The translations under genes were made by a program, and so were the position numbers. The notes beneath the pieces are model-generated. The model did not search any database. It worked only from the letters and a program-made list of their open reading frames with translations, and was not told the origin of the DNA. Shown here one piece after another: positions 50,317 to 59,358 of a DNA stretch of 64,000 nt (its first letter is position 1; each line of letters starts with the position of its first letter). The DNA is from Rhodoplanes sp. (GTDB taxonomy: Bacteria; Pseudomonadota; Alphaproteobacteria; Rhizobiales; Xanthobacteraceae): the NCBI RefSeq assembly GCF_013377085.1, contig NZ_JACAAX010000014.1:1-64000 (forward strand), given 5' to 3'.

Positions 50317-52080
50317 TCACTCGCCGTTGCCGGGCGACAGCCCGAGCGCCGTCGCCATGATGCGGAAGACGCGGGTGTTGTCGATACGGCCACGGAACAG
50401 CTCGGAGCCCGGGCCGGTGGCGGTCAGCACCACGTCGTCGGCCGAGTGCACGCCCTGCGGCGCGCTCTGCGGCAGGTTGCCTTCGCGACGGGCCGCGCCC
50501 GGCACGTTGCAATAGGCCTCGTTGGCGATGAAATCCTTGTTGGGGCCGGCGACCGCCGGCACGTTCTCGCCGGACAAATAAGGGTGGCCGGTCTCGCACC
50601 AGTCCGGATAGGAGCCGAACATGAAGGCGAGGCGGCGCGACACGTCGACCTTGTCGGGATAGCCGGCTGCATTGGCGGCCGGATAGTTCGGCACGATCGA
50701 CTGCTCGTAGACGCCGAGCTTGTCGCGTAGCCGCTGGCCGGGCCGCTCGTCGTCGTAGGTGCCGATGATCGACACCCCATGCGCGTGGTCGCCGACCACG
50801 ACGATCAGGGTGTCGTTGCGCGGCGCGGCAAAATCCTTGGCGATCTTTACGGCGTTGTCGAGCATGATGGTGTCGTAGACGGCGCGTTCCCAGTCGAGCG
50901 AGTGGCTGTACTTGTCGATGCGGCCGGACTCGACCATCAGCACAAAACCCTTGTCGTTCTTCGACAGCACGTCGAGGGCGGCGCGCACCTGGTCGGTGAG
51001 GTCGGGCTGGTCGGGGAACTTGTCCACCGTGCCCTTCTTGAGGACGAAGCGGTCCAGCGCCCCGTCGAGATTGCCGGTGTGGAACAGGCCGAGCAGCTTT
51101 TGCGCGCCCTTGGCGGCGTCGAGCTCGGTCCTGGTCGAGACGAACTTCCAGCCCGTCTCCTCGAACCTCTTGATGTAGTCGGTGTCGTCGGTGCGCTTCG
51201 AGCCCGGCGTCGACTTGGCGAGGAAGTTGGGCGAGCCGCCACCCATGATCACGTCGGGCTTCACGGCCCAGAACATGTCGACGATGTCGTTGTAGTCGGC
51301 GCGGCGGCGCGTGTGCGCCACCATGCCGGCCGGGGTCGCGTCCTCGATCTCGGTGTTGGTGACGACGCCGACCGCCATGCCGCGCGAGCGCTTGACGATC
51401 TCCGAGATCGTCTCGACCTTCGGGTGGGCGAGGTTGCCCTTGCTGAGCGAGCAGTACACGCCCATCGCGTTGACGCAGGACTTGTGGCCGGTCGTGTAGG
51501 CGCTCATGGCGTTGGCCGAGTCTGTGACGACCGCGTCCATACCGGAGGTCGACACCAGCGCCATGGCCGGCATGTCGTCGATGGCGAGCTCGCCGCCGTA
51601 TTTGCCTTCCTTCAGCCCCTTGGCGAGGATGCGGGCGGCGGTGCGGTGCGCGACGGTGAGGCCGTCGCCGATGAACAGGATGACGTTCTTGGCCTTGCCG
51701 CCCGCCTGGGTGTCGAACACCTCCCAGGTGACGCTCGCCTTGCGGTCGCCGGCCGTGGCCTCGACCGTGTAGCGGCCCGGCTTGGTGATCACGGCGTCGC
51801 GCACCCAGAAGGCCGAGTGGCCTTGGCCGTCCTCGCGCTCCTGGAACGCCACCGGCTTGCCGAGCACGGCCGCCGCGTCCTGCCCGTTGATCGTCACCTT
51901 GGCGGCCCCGGCCGCCGGGGCGCCCGGGAACTCGACCTTGAGATCGAATTTCGAGCCCGCCAGGATCTCGGCCCGGTCGATCGGATAGATGGTCTGGGCG
52001 GCCGCCGGCAGAGCCGCGACGGTCAGGGCGAGCGTCGAGACGACGAAAAGCGCGGCGCGAGGCGCGAGCGACCGAGCCAT
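50317..52080 (-). CDS. Secreted alkaline phosphatase (PhoA superfamily)
   Basis: A 587-residue periplasmic phosphomonoesterase. Signal peptide ALFVVSTLALTVAALPAAAQ, an N-terminal beta domain (about 30-120), then the catalytic alkaline-phosphatase domain: NVILFIGDGLTVAHRTAAR (metal Asp139), the nucleophile in VVTDSANAMSAYTTGHK (Ser188), EDATPAGMVAHTRRR, FVLMVESGRIDKYSHSLDW and VVVGDHAHGVS, which provide the zinc/magnesium ligands. ATG 52080; an upstream in-frame TTG/GTG region is not signal-like. No Pho-box was identified by eye upstream. It is upstream of, and on the same strand as, the ABC unit, but the multi-hairpin repeat lies between. Confidence 0.94.
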   Translation of the reverse strand: MARSLAPRAALFVVSTLALTVAALPAAAQTIYPIDRAEILAGSKFDLKVEFPGAPAAGAAKVTINGQDAAAVLGKPVAFQEREDGQGHSAFWVRDAVITKPGRYTVEATAGDRKASVTWEVFDTQAGGKAKNVILFIGDGLTVAHRTAARILAKGLKEGKYGGELAIDDMPAMALVSTSGMDAVVTDSANAMSAYTTGHKSCVNAMGVYCSLSKGNLAHPKVETISEIVKRSRGMAVGVVTNTEIEDATPAGMVAHTRRRADYNDIVDMFWAVKPDVIMGGGSPNFLAKSTPGSKRTDDTDYIKRFEETGWKFVSTRTELDAAKGAQKLLGLFHTGNLDGALDRFVLKKGTVDKFPDQPDLTDQVRAALDVLSKNDKGFVLMVESGRIDKYSHSLDWERAVYDTIMLDNAVKIAKDFAAPRNDTLIVVVGDHAHGVSIIGTYDDERPGQRLRDKLGVYEQSIVPNYPAANAAGYPDKVDVSRRLAFMFGSYPDWCETGHPYLSGENVPAVAGPNKDFIANEAYCNVPGAARREGNLPQSAPQGVHSADDVVLTATGPGSELFRGRIDNTRVFRIMATALGLSPGNGE

Positions 52081-52216
52081 GAAGACCTCCGATGTCCGTG
52101 GGTGCCGCCCGCGTGGTACGGCGCCCACATGACAGTCTCGTGACGATGATGACGTATCGGCGGATATCCCGGCAACAACGTCGCGCCGGGCGAGACCGCC
52201 CGACCGTGCGCCCGTC

Positions 52217-52720
52217 TCAGCCGGCGAGATGGCGGTCGAGCGAGGTGCGCAGCGCCGTGATCTCCGCCTGCAGGCGGCGCGCGTCGTCGAGCGAGAGGCC
52301 GGATGCCTCGGCGATGCCGCGCGGAATGCGCGCCGCCTTGCTGCGCAACGCCCGACCGGCCGGTGTGAGGCGCACCCGCACCTGGCGCTCGTCGGCCGGA
52401 TCGCGCCGCCGCGTCACGTGGCCGGCCGCCTCCATGCGCTTGAGCAGCGGCGTGAGCGTGCTCGACTCGAGAAAGAGCTTGTCGCCGAGGTTTCCCACCG
52501 TCTGGTCGTCATGGTCCCAGAGTAGAACCAGCACCAGGTACTGCGGATAGGTCAGGCCGAGCGGGTCGAGCAGCGGCTTGTAGACGCGCCCGAAGGCATG
52601 GCTGGTCGAATAGAGTGCGAAGCACAGGAACTCGTCGCGTCCCAGCGCGTGGTCCATGGCGGCCGTGTCGGCGGCGGCGCCCGGGTCTTTTCGGGTCCGG
52701 AGATCTTTCGGGGCGGGCAT
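52217..52720 (-). CDS. ohrR: OhrR-like MarR-family regulator
   Basis: A 167-residue MarR-family repressor. The N-terminal ELLCFALYS-like block (DEFLCFALYSTSHAFGRVYK) carries Cys33, at the position of the peroxide-sensing Cys of OhrR. The winged helix follows: LDPLGLTYPQYLVLVLLWDH, LFLESSTLTPLLKRMEAAGH and VTRRRDPADERQVRVRLTPA. Family members release DNA when the Cys is oxidised by organic peroxides. ATG 52720 is preferred; the frame opens further upstream into the operator region. Divergent from an alpha/beta hydrolase, with two perfect palindromes between them. Confidence 0.92.
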   Translation of the reverse strand: MPAPKDLRTRKDPGAAADTAAMDHALGRDEFLCFALYSTSHAFGRVYKPLLDPLGLTYPQYLVLVLLWDHDDQTVGNLGDKLFLESSTLTPLLKRMEAAGHVTRRRDPADERQVRVRLTPAGRALRSKAARIPRGIAEASGLSLDDARRLQAEITALRTSLDRHLAG

Positions 52721-52745
52721 GGCGGTAGCCTCACTCGGAAGTGAC

Positions 52746-52774
52746 GATATAGATTGCGTGCGATTGGATCGCAA
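52746..52774 (-). promoter_or_regulatory. ohrR promoter overlapping operator 1
   Basis: Minus strand TTGCGA (52774-52769), 17 bases, TATATC (52751-52746). Operator 1 covers its -35 and part of the spacer, so binding would block it (autorepression, inferred). Confidence 0.5.
52759..52773. promoter_or_regulatory. OhrR operator 1
   Basis: TGCGAT-TGG-ATCGCA, a perfect 6-3-6 palindrome, in the divergent region. An identical half-site arrangement recurs 56 bases to the right. Confidence 0.75.
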
Positions 52775-52814
52775 GCGCTTGACTTTAGTCCCGGCTCTCG
52801 GCATTTATATCGCG

Positions 52815-52829
52815 TGCGATATAATCGCA
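52815..52829. promoter_or_regulatory. OhrR operator 2
   Basis: TGCGAT-ATA-ATCGCA, same palindrome with a different centre, also preceded by GCG as in operator 1. It overlaps a TATAAT (52820-52825) that is a probable -10 of the hydrolase gene, so repression by occlusion is likely. Confidence 0.75.
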
Positions 52830-52863
52830 CGATAGGCATCAGCCCTACACAGGAGTCGCCCCC

Positions 52864-53700
52864 GTGACCAAGACCGCCTCCACCATCACCACCCGCGACG
52901 GCGTCGACATCTATTTCAAGGACTGGGGCAAGGGCCCCGCGGTCGTGCTCAGCCATGGCTGGCCGCTGTCCTCGGACTCCTGGGAGTCCCAGGCCTTCCA
53001 TCTCGCGTCCAACGGCTTCCGGGTGGTCGCCCATGACCGCCGCGGCCACGGCCGTTCCAGCCAACCCTGGGACGGCAACGATATGGACCACTATGCCGAC
53101 GATCTGGCCCAGGTGATCGAGGCGCTGGATCTGCGCGACGTCTCGCTGTTCGGCTTCTCGACCGGAGGCGGTGAGGTCGCCCGCTATGTCGGCCGCCACG
53201 GCACCGGGCGGGTGGCGAAGCTCGGCCTGATCTCCGCCGTGCCGCCGCTGATGCTGAAGACCGACAAGAACCCCGGCGGCCTGCCGATCGAGGTGTTCGA
53301 CGGCATCCGGGCGGGCGCGCTCGCCGACCGCTCGCAGCTCTACAAGGACATCGCCTCGGGCCCGTTCTTCGGCTTCAACCGGCCGGGCGCCAAGGTCTCG
53401 CAGGGCATGATCGACTCGTTCTGGCTGCAGGGCATGCAGGCCGGCCACAAGAACGCCTACGACTCGATCGCGGCGTTCTCGGCGACCGACTTCACCGAGG
53501 ACCTGAAGAAGTTCGACAAGCCGACCCTGATCGTTCACGGCGACGACGACCAGATCGTGCCGATCGACGCCGCCGGCCGTGCTTCCAAGACGCTCGTGCC
53601 GCACGCGATCCTGAAGGTCTATCCCGGCGCCCCGCACGGGCTCGGGGATACGCACAAGGACCAGCTCGACAAGGACATGCTGGAGTTCCTGCGGAGCTGA
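52864..53700 (+). CDS. Alpha/beta hydrolase (non-haem chloroperoxidase-like)
   Basis: A 278-residue hydrolase of the non-haem haloperoxidase/esterase family: [20 protein letters not shown], the nucleophile elbow [12 protein letters not shown] (Ser99), the acid in HGDDDQIVP (about 227-229) and His258 in APHGL. These enzymes show esterase and perhydrolase activity. GTG 52864 has AGGAG nine bases upstream and family sequence starts directly after. Divergent from the OhrR-like regulator, with operators at both promoters, so induction by organic peroxide is expected. Confidence 0.94.
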   Translation: MTKTASTITTRDGVDIYFKDWGKGPAVVLSHGWPLSSDSWESQAFHLASNGFRVVAHDRRGHGRSSQPWDGNDMDHYADDLAQVIEALDLRDVSLFGFSTGGGEVARYVGRHGTGRVAKLGLISAVPPLMLKTDKNPGGLPIEVFDGIRAGALADRSQLYKDIASGPFFGFNRPGAKVSQGMIDSFWLQGMQAGHKNAYDSIAAFSATDFTEDLKKFDKPTLIVHGDDDQIVPIDAAGRASKTLVPHAILKVYPGAPHGLGDTHKDQLDKDMLEFLRS

Positions 53701-53805
53701 CGGCGACGACAGCTTCGGCGTCGTGGGGTGGGTCAGGCGCATGACGCCGTGACCCACCTTTTCTCCGTCAGCAATGACGACCGAATAGATCAGCCGGATT
53801 GGATG

Positions 53806-54504
53806 TCAGGTCAGCACGTCGGTCTGGTTCCGGGATCGGGCTTTGTCGTCCGCCGGCGACAGCGAGTCCGCGTATTCGACGGCCGCGGAGGTCAGCTTGC
53901 CATCCTCCAGGGTGAGGGAGCCCGACAGCTCCTGGATGCGGAGGCTGCGCGTCGTGTAGCGGTCCCGCACCGCGGACTGGGAATCCTTGTCGTGGGCGGA
54001 CTTCATTTCCTCGTTGTAGCGGCGCAGGGCCTCCGCGGCCGCCTTCATCGTGTTGAGCGAGGCGACGTCGCGGACTTCCTTGGCGATCTCCGGATTGTCG
54101 CGGAAGAACTGCTCGATCCGTTCCTTCTGCGGCCCGTCGGTGCGGATCCGGCCGGAACTGTCGACCTGCAGCGCGATCTTGCTGTCGACATCGATGCCGG
54201 CGTCGGCGAAGTTTTGGGTGAGCTTCTGCGCGAGGGCCTCGGTGCGGCGCAAAAGCAGCTCGTCGAACGATTTCGGCAGATCGAGCGATGCCAGCGCGGC
54301 GGATCCGGCGCCCTGGGCCGCAACCATTGCGGTGTCGGAGAGATCGACCACCACGGCAGGGCCATGGCCGCTCGTCGCCGCGGAAGTCGTGGTCGCGGAC
54401 CTTGTGGTCGAGGACGTCGGGCTGGAGGTCGGCGAAGCGGACGAGCCGGTTCGCGCAAGCGAACCCGGACCATCGCCGGTGGTCGAGGTCGAGATCGTAC
54501 TCAT
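53806..54504 (-). CDS. Hypothetical Ser/Thr-rich protein
   Basis: A 232-residue protein without a recognised family. The N-terminus (about 1-50) is Ser/Thr/Ala low-complexity; the remainder is mixed helical with LPKSFDELLLRRTEALAQKL, VDSKIALQVDSSGRIRTDGP, FFRDNPEIAKEVRDVASLNT and AEALRRYNEEMKSAHDKDSQ. There is no signal peptide or membrane helix. The low-complexity start with a charged helical body resembles uncharacterised rhizobial proteins with flagellar-like or cell-surface secretion styles, but no claim is made. ATG 54504. Convergent with the hydrolase. Confidence 0.7.
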   Translation of the reverse strand: MSTISTSTTGDGPGSLARTGSSASPTSSPTSSTTRSATTTSAATSGHGPAVVVDLSDTAMVAAQGAGSAALASLDLPKSFDELLLRRTEALAQKLTQNFADAGIDVDSKIALQVDSSGRIRTDGPQKERIEQFFRDNPEIAKEVRDVASLNTMKAAAEALRRYNEEMKSAHDKDSQSAVRDRYTTRSLRIQELSGSLTLEDGKLTSAAVEYADSLSPADDKARSRNQTDVLT

Positions 54505-54733
54505 GTTGTCACCACGTTCTGTGGTTGCGGTGCCGGCGCTGCCACGCAGAGCCCGGCACTCGGTCGTCGCGCGTCGTCAGCGATCTCAGGTCGGCCGAGC
54601 GCTCGACTTGCGCTCGAATCGGCCATGTCTCAGACCTCAGTATAATGCGTTTTGGTTAATTCCTTGTTGCCCGGTGGGCCTGCGGTGCACTATCCGCCGG
54701 GGCGACGGTTCGTCGGCGCGGCGTCGGCGGACC

Positions 54734-54763
54734 AACAAAAAGGGGCGCCCCGAAGGGCGCCCC
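54734..54763 (-). terminator. Intrinsic terminator of glnBA
   Basis: Minus strand GGGGCGCCC-TTCG-GGGCGCCCC then TTTTTGTT, 40 bases after the glnA stop: a 9-bp GC stem with a UUCG tetraloop. Confidence 0.93.
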
Positions 54764-54802
54764 AAAGTCGGATCGTGATTGACGATCGCGGACGAGCCGG
54801 CG

Positions 54803-56212
54803 TCAGCCGGAGTAGTACATCTCGAACTCGACCGGATGCGGGGTGTGCTCGAAGCGGATCACCTCGCCCATCTTCAGCTCGATATAGGCGTCGATGAAGT
54901 CGTCGTCGAAGACGCCGCCGGCCTTCAGGAAGGCGCGGTCCTTGTCGAGGCACTCGAGCGCCTCGCGCAGGCTGCCGCACACCGTCGGGATCTGCTTGAG
55001 CTCGGCCTTCGGCAGGTCGTAGAGGTCCTTGTCCATCGCCGGGCCGGGATCGAGCTTGTTCTTCACGCCGTCGAGGCCGGCCATGCACATCGCCGCGAAG
55101 GCCAGATACGGGTTCGCCAGCGGATCCGGGAAGCGGACCTCGACGCGCTTGGCCTTCGGGTTGGTGGTGTAGGGGATGCGGCACGAGGCCGAGCGGTTGC
55201 GCGCCGAGTAGGCGAGCAGCACCGGCGCCTCGAAGCCCGGGACCAGCCGCTTGTAGGAGTTGGTGGTCGGGTTGGTGAAGGCGTTGATCGCCTTGGCGTG
55301 CTTGATGATGCCGGCGATGTAGGACAGGCAGGTCTCCGAGAGGTCGGCGTACTTGTTGCCGGCGAACACCGGCTTGCCGTCCTTCCAGATCGACTGGTGG
55401 CAGTGCATGCCCGAGCCGTTGTCGCCGTAGATCGGCTTCGGCATGAAGGTCGCCGTCTTGCCGTAGATGTTGGCGACCATGTGGATGCAATACTTGTAGA
55501 TCATGAGCTGGTCGGCCATGAATGTCATGGGCGCGAACTTGAGGCCGAGCTCGTGCTGGGCCGACGCCACCTCGTGGTGGTGCTTCTCGACCTTGCAGCC
55601 CATCTTGGCCATGGCGGCCAGCATCTCCGAGCGCATGTCCTGCGCGGAGTCCTGCGGCGGCACCGGGAAGTAGCCCTTCTTGAAGCCGATCCGGTGGCCG
55701 AGATTGCCGCCCTCGTAGTCGGTCGCGCCGTTGATCGGCAGCTCGATCGAATCGAGCTTGAAGCCGGTGTTGTAGGGGTCGGCCGAGAACTTGACGTCGT
55801 CGAACACGAAGAACTCGGCCTCGGGTCCGAACGAGATGGTGTCGCCGATGCCCATCGACTTGACCAGCGCCTCGGCCTTCTTGGCCATGCCGCGCGGATC
55901 GCGATTGTAGGGCTCGCCGGTGGTCGGCTCGAGCACGTCGCAGACCAGGACCACCGTGGTCTCGGCGAAGAACGGGTCGATCGTCGCCGTCGACGGGTCG
56001 GGCATCAGGCACATGTCGGATTCGTGGATCGCCTTCCAGCCGGCGATCGAGGACCCGTCGAACATCACGCCCTCGGAGAAGGTCTCCTCCTCGATCTGCG
56101 AGATGTCCATGGTGACGTGCTGCCACTTGCCGCGCGGATCGGTGAAGCGCAGATCGCAGTACTTTACGTCATTATCCTTGATCAGCTTCAGCACGTCTTT
56201 GGCCGTCGTCAT
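54803..56212 (-). CDS. glnA: Glutamine synthetase type I
   Basis: A 469-residue GSI, the ammonium-assimilating dodecamer. Signatures: beta-grasp start [52 protein letters not shown], the ATP/metal motif [40 protein letters not shown] and the adenylylation loop DLYDLPKAE, so GlnE control is expected. ATG 56212 starts [11 protein letters not shown]; the upstream frame is noise. glnB precedes it by 67 bases, the classical glnBA operon of alphaproteobacteria, and a terminator follows. Confidence 0.99.
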   Translation of the reverse strand: MTTAKDVLKLIKDNDVKYCDLRFTDPRGKWQHVTMDISQIEEETFSEGVMFDGSSIAGWKAIHESDMCLMPDPSTATIDPFFAETTVVLVCDVLEPTTGEPYNRDPRGMAKKAEALVKSMGIGDTISFGPEAEFFVFDDVKFSADPYNTGFKLDSIELPINGATDYEGGNLGHRIGFKKGYFPVPPQDSAQDMRSEMLAAMAKMGCKVEKHHHEVASAQHELGLKFAPMTFMADQLMIYKYCIHMVANIYGKTATFMPKPIYGDNGSGMHCHQSIWKDGKPVFAGNKYADLSETCLSYIAGIIKHAKAINAFTNPTTNSYKRLVPGFEAPVLLAYSARNRSASCRIPYTTNPKAKRVEVRFPDPLANPYLAFAAMCMAGLDGVKNKLDPGPAMDKDLYDLPKAELKQIPTVCGSLREALECLDKDRAFLKAGGVFDDDFIDAYIELKMGEVIRFEHTPHPVEFEMYYSG

Positions 56213-56279
56213 AGATGCGTCCTTTGCTTTGCGAGAATTACGATTGTCCAACCCGGGAGTTCGGCCAACCCGCGGTGGT

Positions 56280-56970
<691 letters not shown>

Positions 56971-57582
56971 TCAGCGCATCGGGGCGGCGGGAGCCGGCCG
57001 CGGGGCCGGGCTCGCGGCGGGGGCCGGTGGCGCGGCGGGCGCGGCCTGCGGGGCGGCGGGCGACGTCTGGCCGAGTGCGACCGACAGACCGAACAACCGC
57101 CACTGGCCGTCGACGGCGGCGAAGATCATCTCGAAATTGACCTGCTTCGGAATCGACGGGAAGAAGCCGGCGAGCCGCATCATGCCGTTCTGTTCGATCT
57201 GCGGCAGCAGGCTGAGCTGCGGCTCGATCACCGCGACGCCGGAGAGGTCGAGCTTGTCGCGCCGCTGGTCGGCGAAGATTTCGGCGAGCCGCGCCGCGGT
57301 GTTGACCTGGAAGCCGGGTGCTGCGAGGTCGCGCAGCACCGTGTAGTTGCCGGTTCGGTTGGCGTGGTCGAGGGCCAGGATCGTCGAGCGGACCAGGATC
57401 AGCACGCCGTTGCGGTCGATCTGGGCCGGGCGTGGCGCGCTCTGCGTCGCCGCGGGCTGGGCCGGCTTGGCGGCCGGCTGGGCGAGGGCGCCGGACAGCA
57501 TCGCGGCGCCGCTCACCATCGCCAATGCCGCTGCGACGAAACCGACGAACGCGGGGGTTCGCCGCGTCGGGCCGGGCTGCAT
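56971..57582 (-). CDS. Exported protein of unknown function next to YadA-like gene
   Basis: A 203-residue protein with a signal peptide (FVGFVAAALAMVSGAAMLSG ALA in two pieces), an Ala/Pro/Gln stretch, and a 110-residue folded part: VLILVRSTILALDHANRTGN, FQVNTAARLAEIFADQRRDK, LDLSGVAVIEPQLSLLPQIE, MMRLAGFFPSIPKQVNFEMI, FAAVDGQWRLFGLSVAL. The pattern (helices then strands, ending with a WRLFGLSV strand) suggests an NTF2-like/SnoaL-type fold. An Ala/Pro-rich C-terminus follows. ATG 57582, eight bases after the YadA-like stop, so probably co-transcribed with it. Confidence 0.85.
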   Translation of the reverse strand: MQPGPTRRTPAFVGFVAAALAMVSGAAMLSGALAQPAAKPAQPAATQSAPRPAQIDRNGVLILVRSTILALDHANRTGNYTVLRDLAAPGFQVNTAARLAEIFADQRRDKLDLSGVAVIEPQLSLLPQIEQNGMMRLAGFFPSIPKQVNFEMIFAAVDGQWRLFGLSVALGQTSPAAPQAAPAAPPAPAASPAPRPAPAAPMR

Positions 57583-57589
57583 CCCGTGC

Positions 57590-59074
57590 TCACCAGGCGA
57601 GTGTCGCACCAACCCGCCCACCCACGCCGCCATATTGAAATCCCGACGCGATGCCGCCGTTGAGCACCAGCGTCTCGTTGACCCGCACATGGGCGACCAC
57701 GCTGCCGGCGTTCTCGCCCCGGAACGTGCCCCAATTGGTCGACACGGCGAACCGCTTGCCCTCGGGCAGGGCGCCGCCGCCGAGCGCGATCGCGACGGCG
57801 CTGCCCTCGAAACCCCGTCGGACATCGGTCTGCAGGGCGCCGACCTGCTGCTGGAGGGTCGCGACGTTCGACTGCAGGCCGGTGATGTCCTGCGGCCCGA
57901 AGCTCGCCGTGGCCAGATTTCCGGCCGCGTCGGTGGTGACGAAGCGCGTCGCGCCGCTCTGCGCCGCGAGGCTCGCGGCCGAGCCGAGGCCGGCCATCGT
58001 GTAGGTGGACGTCCCGGTGCCGAGCGCGATCTGGTCGGTCCGGGTCGTGACGGCGCCGGTGCCGATCGCTGTGGAGTTGGCGAAGGTCGCCTGGGCGCCG
58101 GGGCCGATGGCGGTGGAGAGCGATCCGGTCGCCACCGTGTTGTCGCCGAAGGCGGCGCCGCCGTTGCCGGCGCTCGCCAGCGTGCCGACCGCCACCGAGC
58201 CTGTGGCGACCGCGCCGGTGCCGATCGCGATGGCGTTGACGCCGGTCGCCTGGCTGGTCTGTCCGATCGCCACCGCGCCGGTGGCGGAGGCCAGCGCGCC
58301 GTCGCCGGCCGCGAAGCTCGACACGCCGGTCGCCTGCGCGGCATTGCCGAGCGCCATCGCGTTGGTGGCGGTCGCCTGGGAATTGGCTCCGAGCGCCGTC
58401 GAGCCGTCGGCGGTGGCATGGGCGGCGTTGCCGGCCGCCAGGCTGGACACGCCGCTCGCCTGCGCGTTGATGCCGAACGCCGCAGCATTGTCCCCGCTCG
58501 CCGAGGCGGTCGAGCCGATCGCCGTGGCGCTGCTGCCACTCGCCGAGCTGTTGAAGCCGACCGAGACGGCGGTGCCCCCGCTGGCATTGGCCCCCACGCC
58601 GAGGGCCGTGGCACCGGCGGTCGCGTTCGCTCGCTCGCCGACCGCCGTGCCCAGGAAGAGAGCGGTCGCTTGATATCCTACCGCCGTGCTGAAGCCGCCG
58701 TTCGCGTTGGCGCTGTCGCCGATTGCCGTGGCTCGGAGTCCAGTGGCGACGGCGCCGCGTCCAACCGCCGTCGAAAACTGATCGTCCGCGGTCGCCTGGC
58801 AATCAGCCAGCGCCACCGAGTCGGGAAAGGTCCCGACGCCCGAGACGCAGCCGGCCATGGCCGGCCCCGGCGCGAGTGTCAAACCGGCCGCAACGGCCAG
58901 CCCGCAGAGCAGGATGGCCGGCAAAGCCGCTGCGGCCGATGGGACCTTGCCGAAATGCAAAGACCCAGCCTCGACCGACGCCGATGTCTGCACCAGCCTC
59001 CCGCCGGGACCGGCGCAGCCCCCGGCGGCGGGCGATCGAGGCGAAAACGTCCACTGCGACCGCGCCGCTGCCAT
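57590..59074 (-). CDS. YadA-like trimeric autotransporter adhesin
   Basis: A 494-residue trimeric autotransporter. A long N-terminal signal region (hydrophobic AAALPAILLCGLAVAAGLTL, cleavage near AMAG, about residue 74) is followed by about 20 head repeats of the TAIGxxAxAxGxxS type (about 95-350), a short stalk with coiled coil (LQSNVATLQQQVGALQTDV) and the YadA membrane anchor (about 420-494: GSAVAIALGGGALPEGKRF, FQYGGVGGRVGATLAW, ending in an aromatic). Outer-membrane adhesion is expected. Repeat-rich DNA can vary in unit number. ATG 59074. Confidence 0.92.
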   Translation of the reverse strand: MAAARSQWTFSPRSPAAGGCAGPGGRLVQTSASVEAGSLHFGKVPSAAAALPAILLCGLAVAAGLTLAPGPAMAGCVSGVGTFPDSVALADCQATADDQFSTAVGRGAVATGLRATAIGDSANANGGFSTAVGYQATALFLGTAVGERANATAGATALGVGANASGGTAVSVGFNSSASGSSATAIGSTASASGDNAAAFGINAQASGVSSLAAGNAAHATADGSTALGANSQATATNAMALGNAAQATGVSSFAAGDGALASATGAVAIGQTSQATGVNAIAIGTGAVATGSVAVGTLASAGNGGAAFGDNTVATGSLSTAIGPGAQATFANSTAIGTGAVTTRTDQIALGTGTSTYTMAGLGSAASLAAQSGATRFVTTDAAGNLATASFGPQDITGLQSNVATLQQQVGALQTDVRRGFEGSAVAIALGGGALPEGKRFAVSTNWGTFRGENAGSVVAHVRVNETLVLNGGIASGFQYGGVGGRVGATLAW

Positions 59075-59358
59075 GTGTCATGTCCCGGGGGAGGAACTGG
59101 TTCGTCGTTACCCGTTGTTGTTGTCGAAGGTAACCGGTCCGGGTTAGCCGCAGCAATCGCGCCGGGTGGGCGATCCCGGGTTTGGGCCGGAATTCCAGGG
59201 ATCTGTGGCCGCAACGCAACTATTCCTCGCATCATGGCAGGCTGCGGCATTTAAGTCGTTCGGGGGCGCGACGTCGGCCGATTTCGTCACCGGTCATGAC
59301 GAAGTGGCTTATGCCGGTCTATGGTGGTTCACCGATCCCCCGTCATCGTGTGCCGGTC

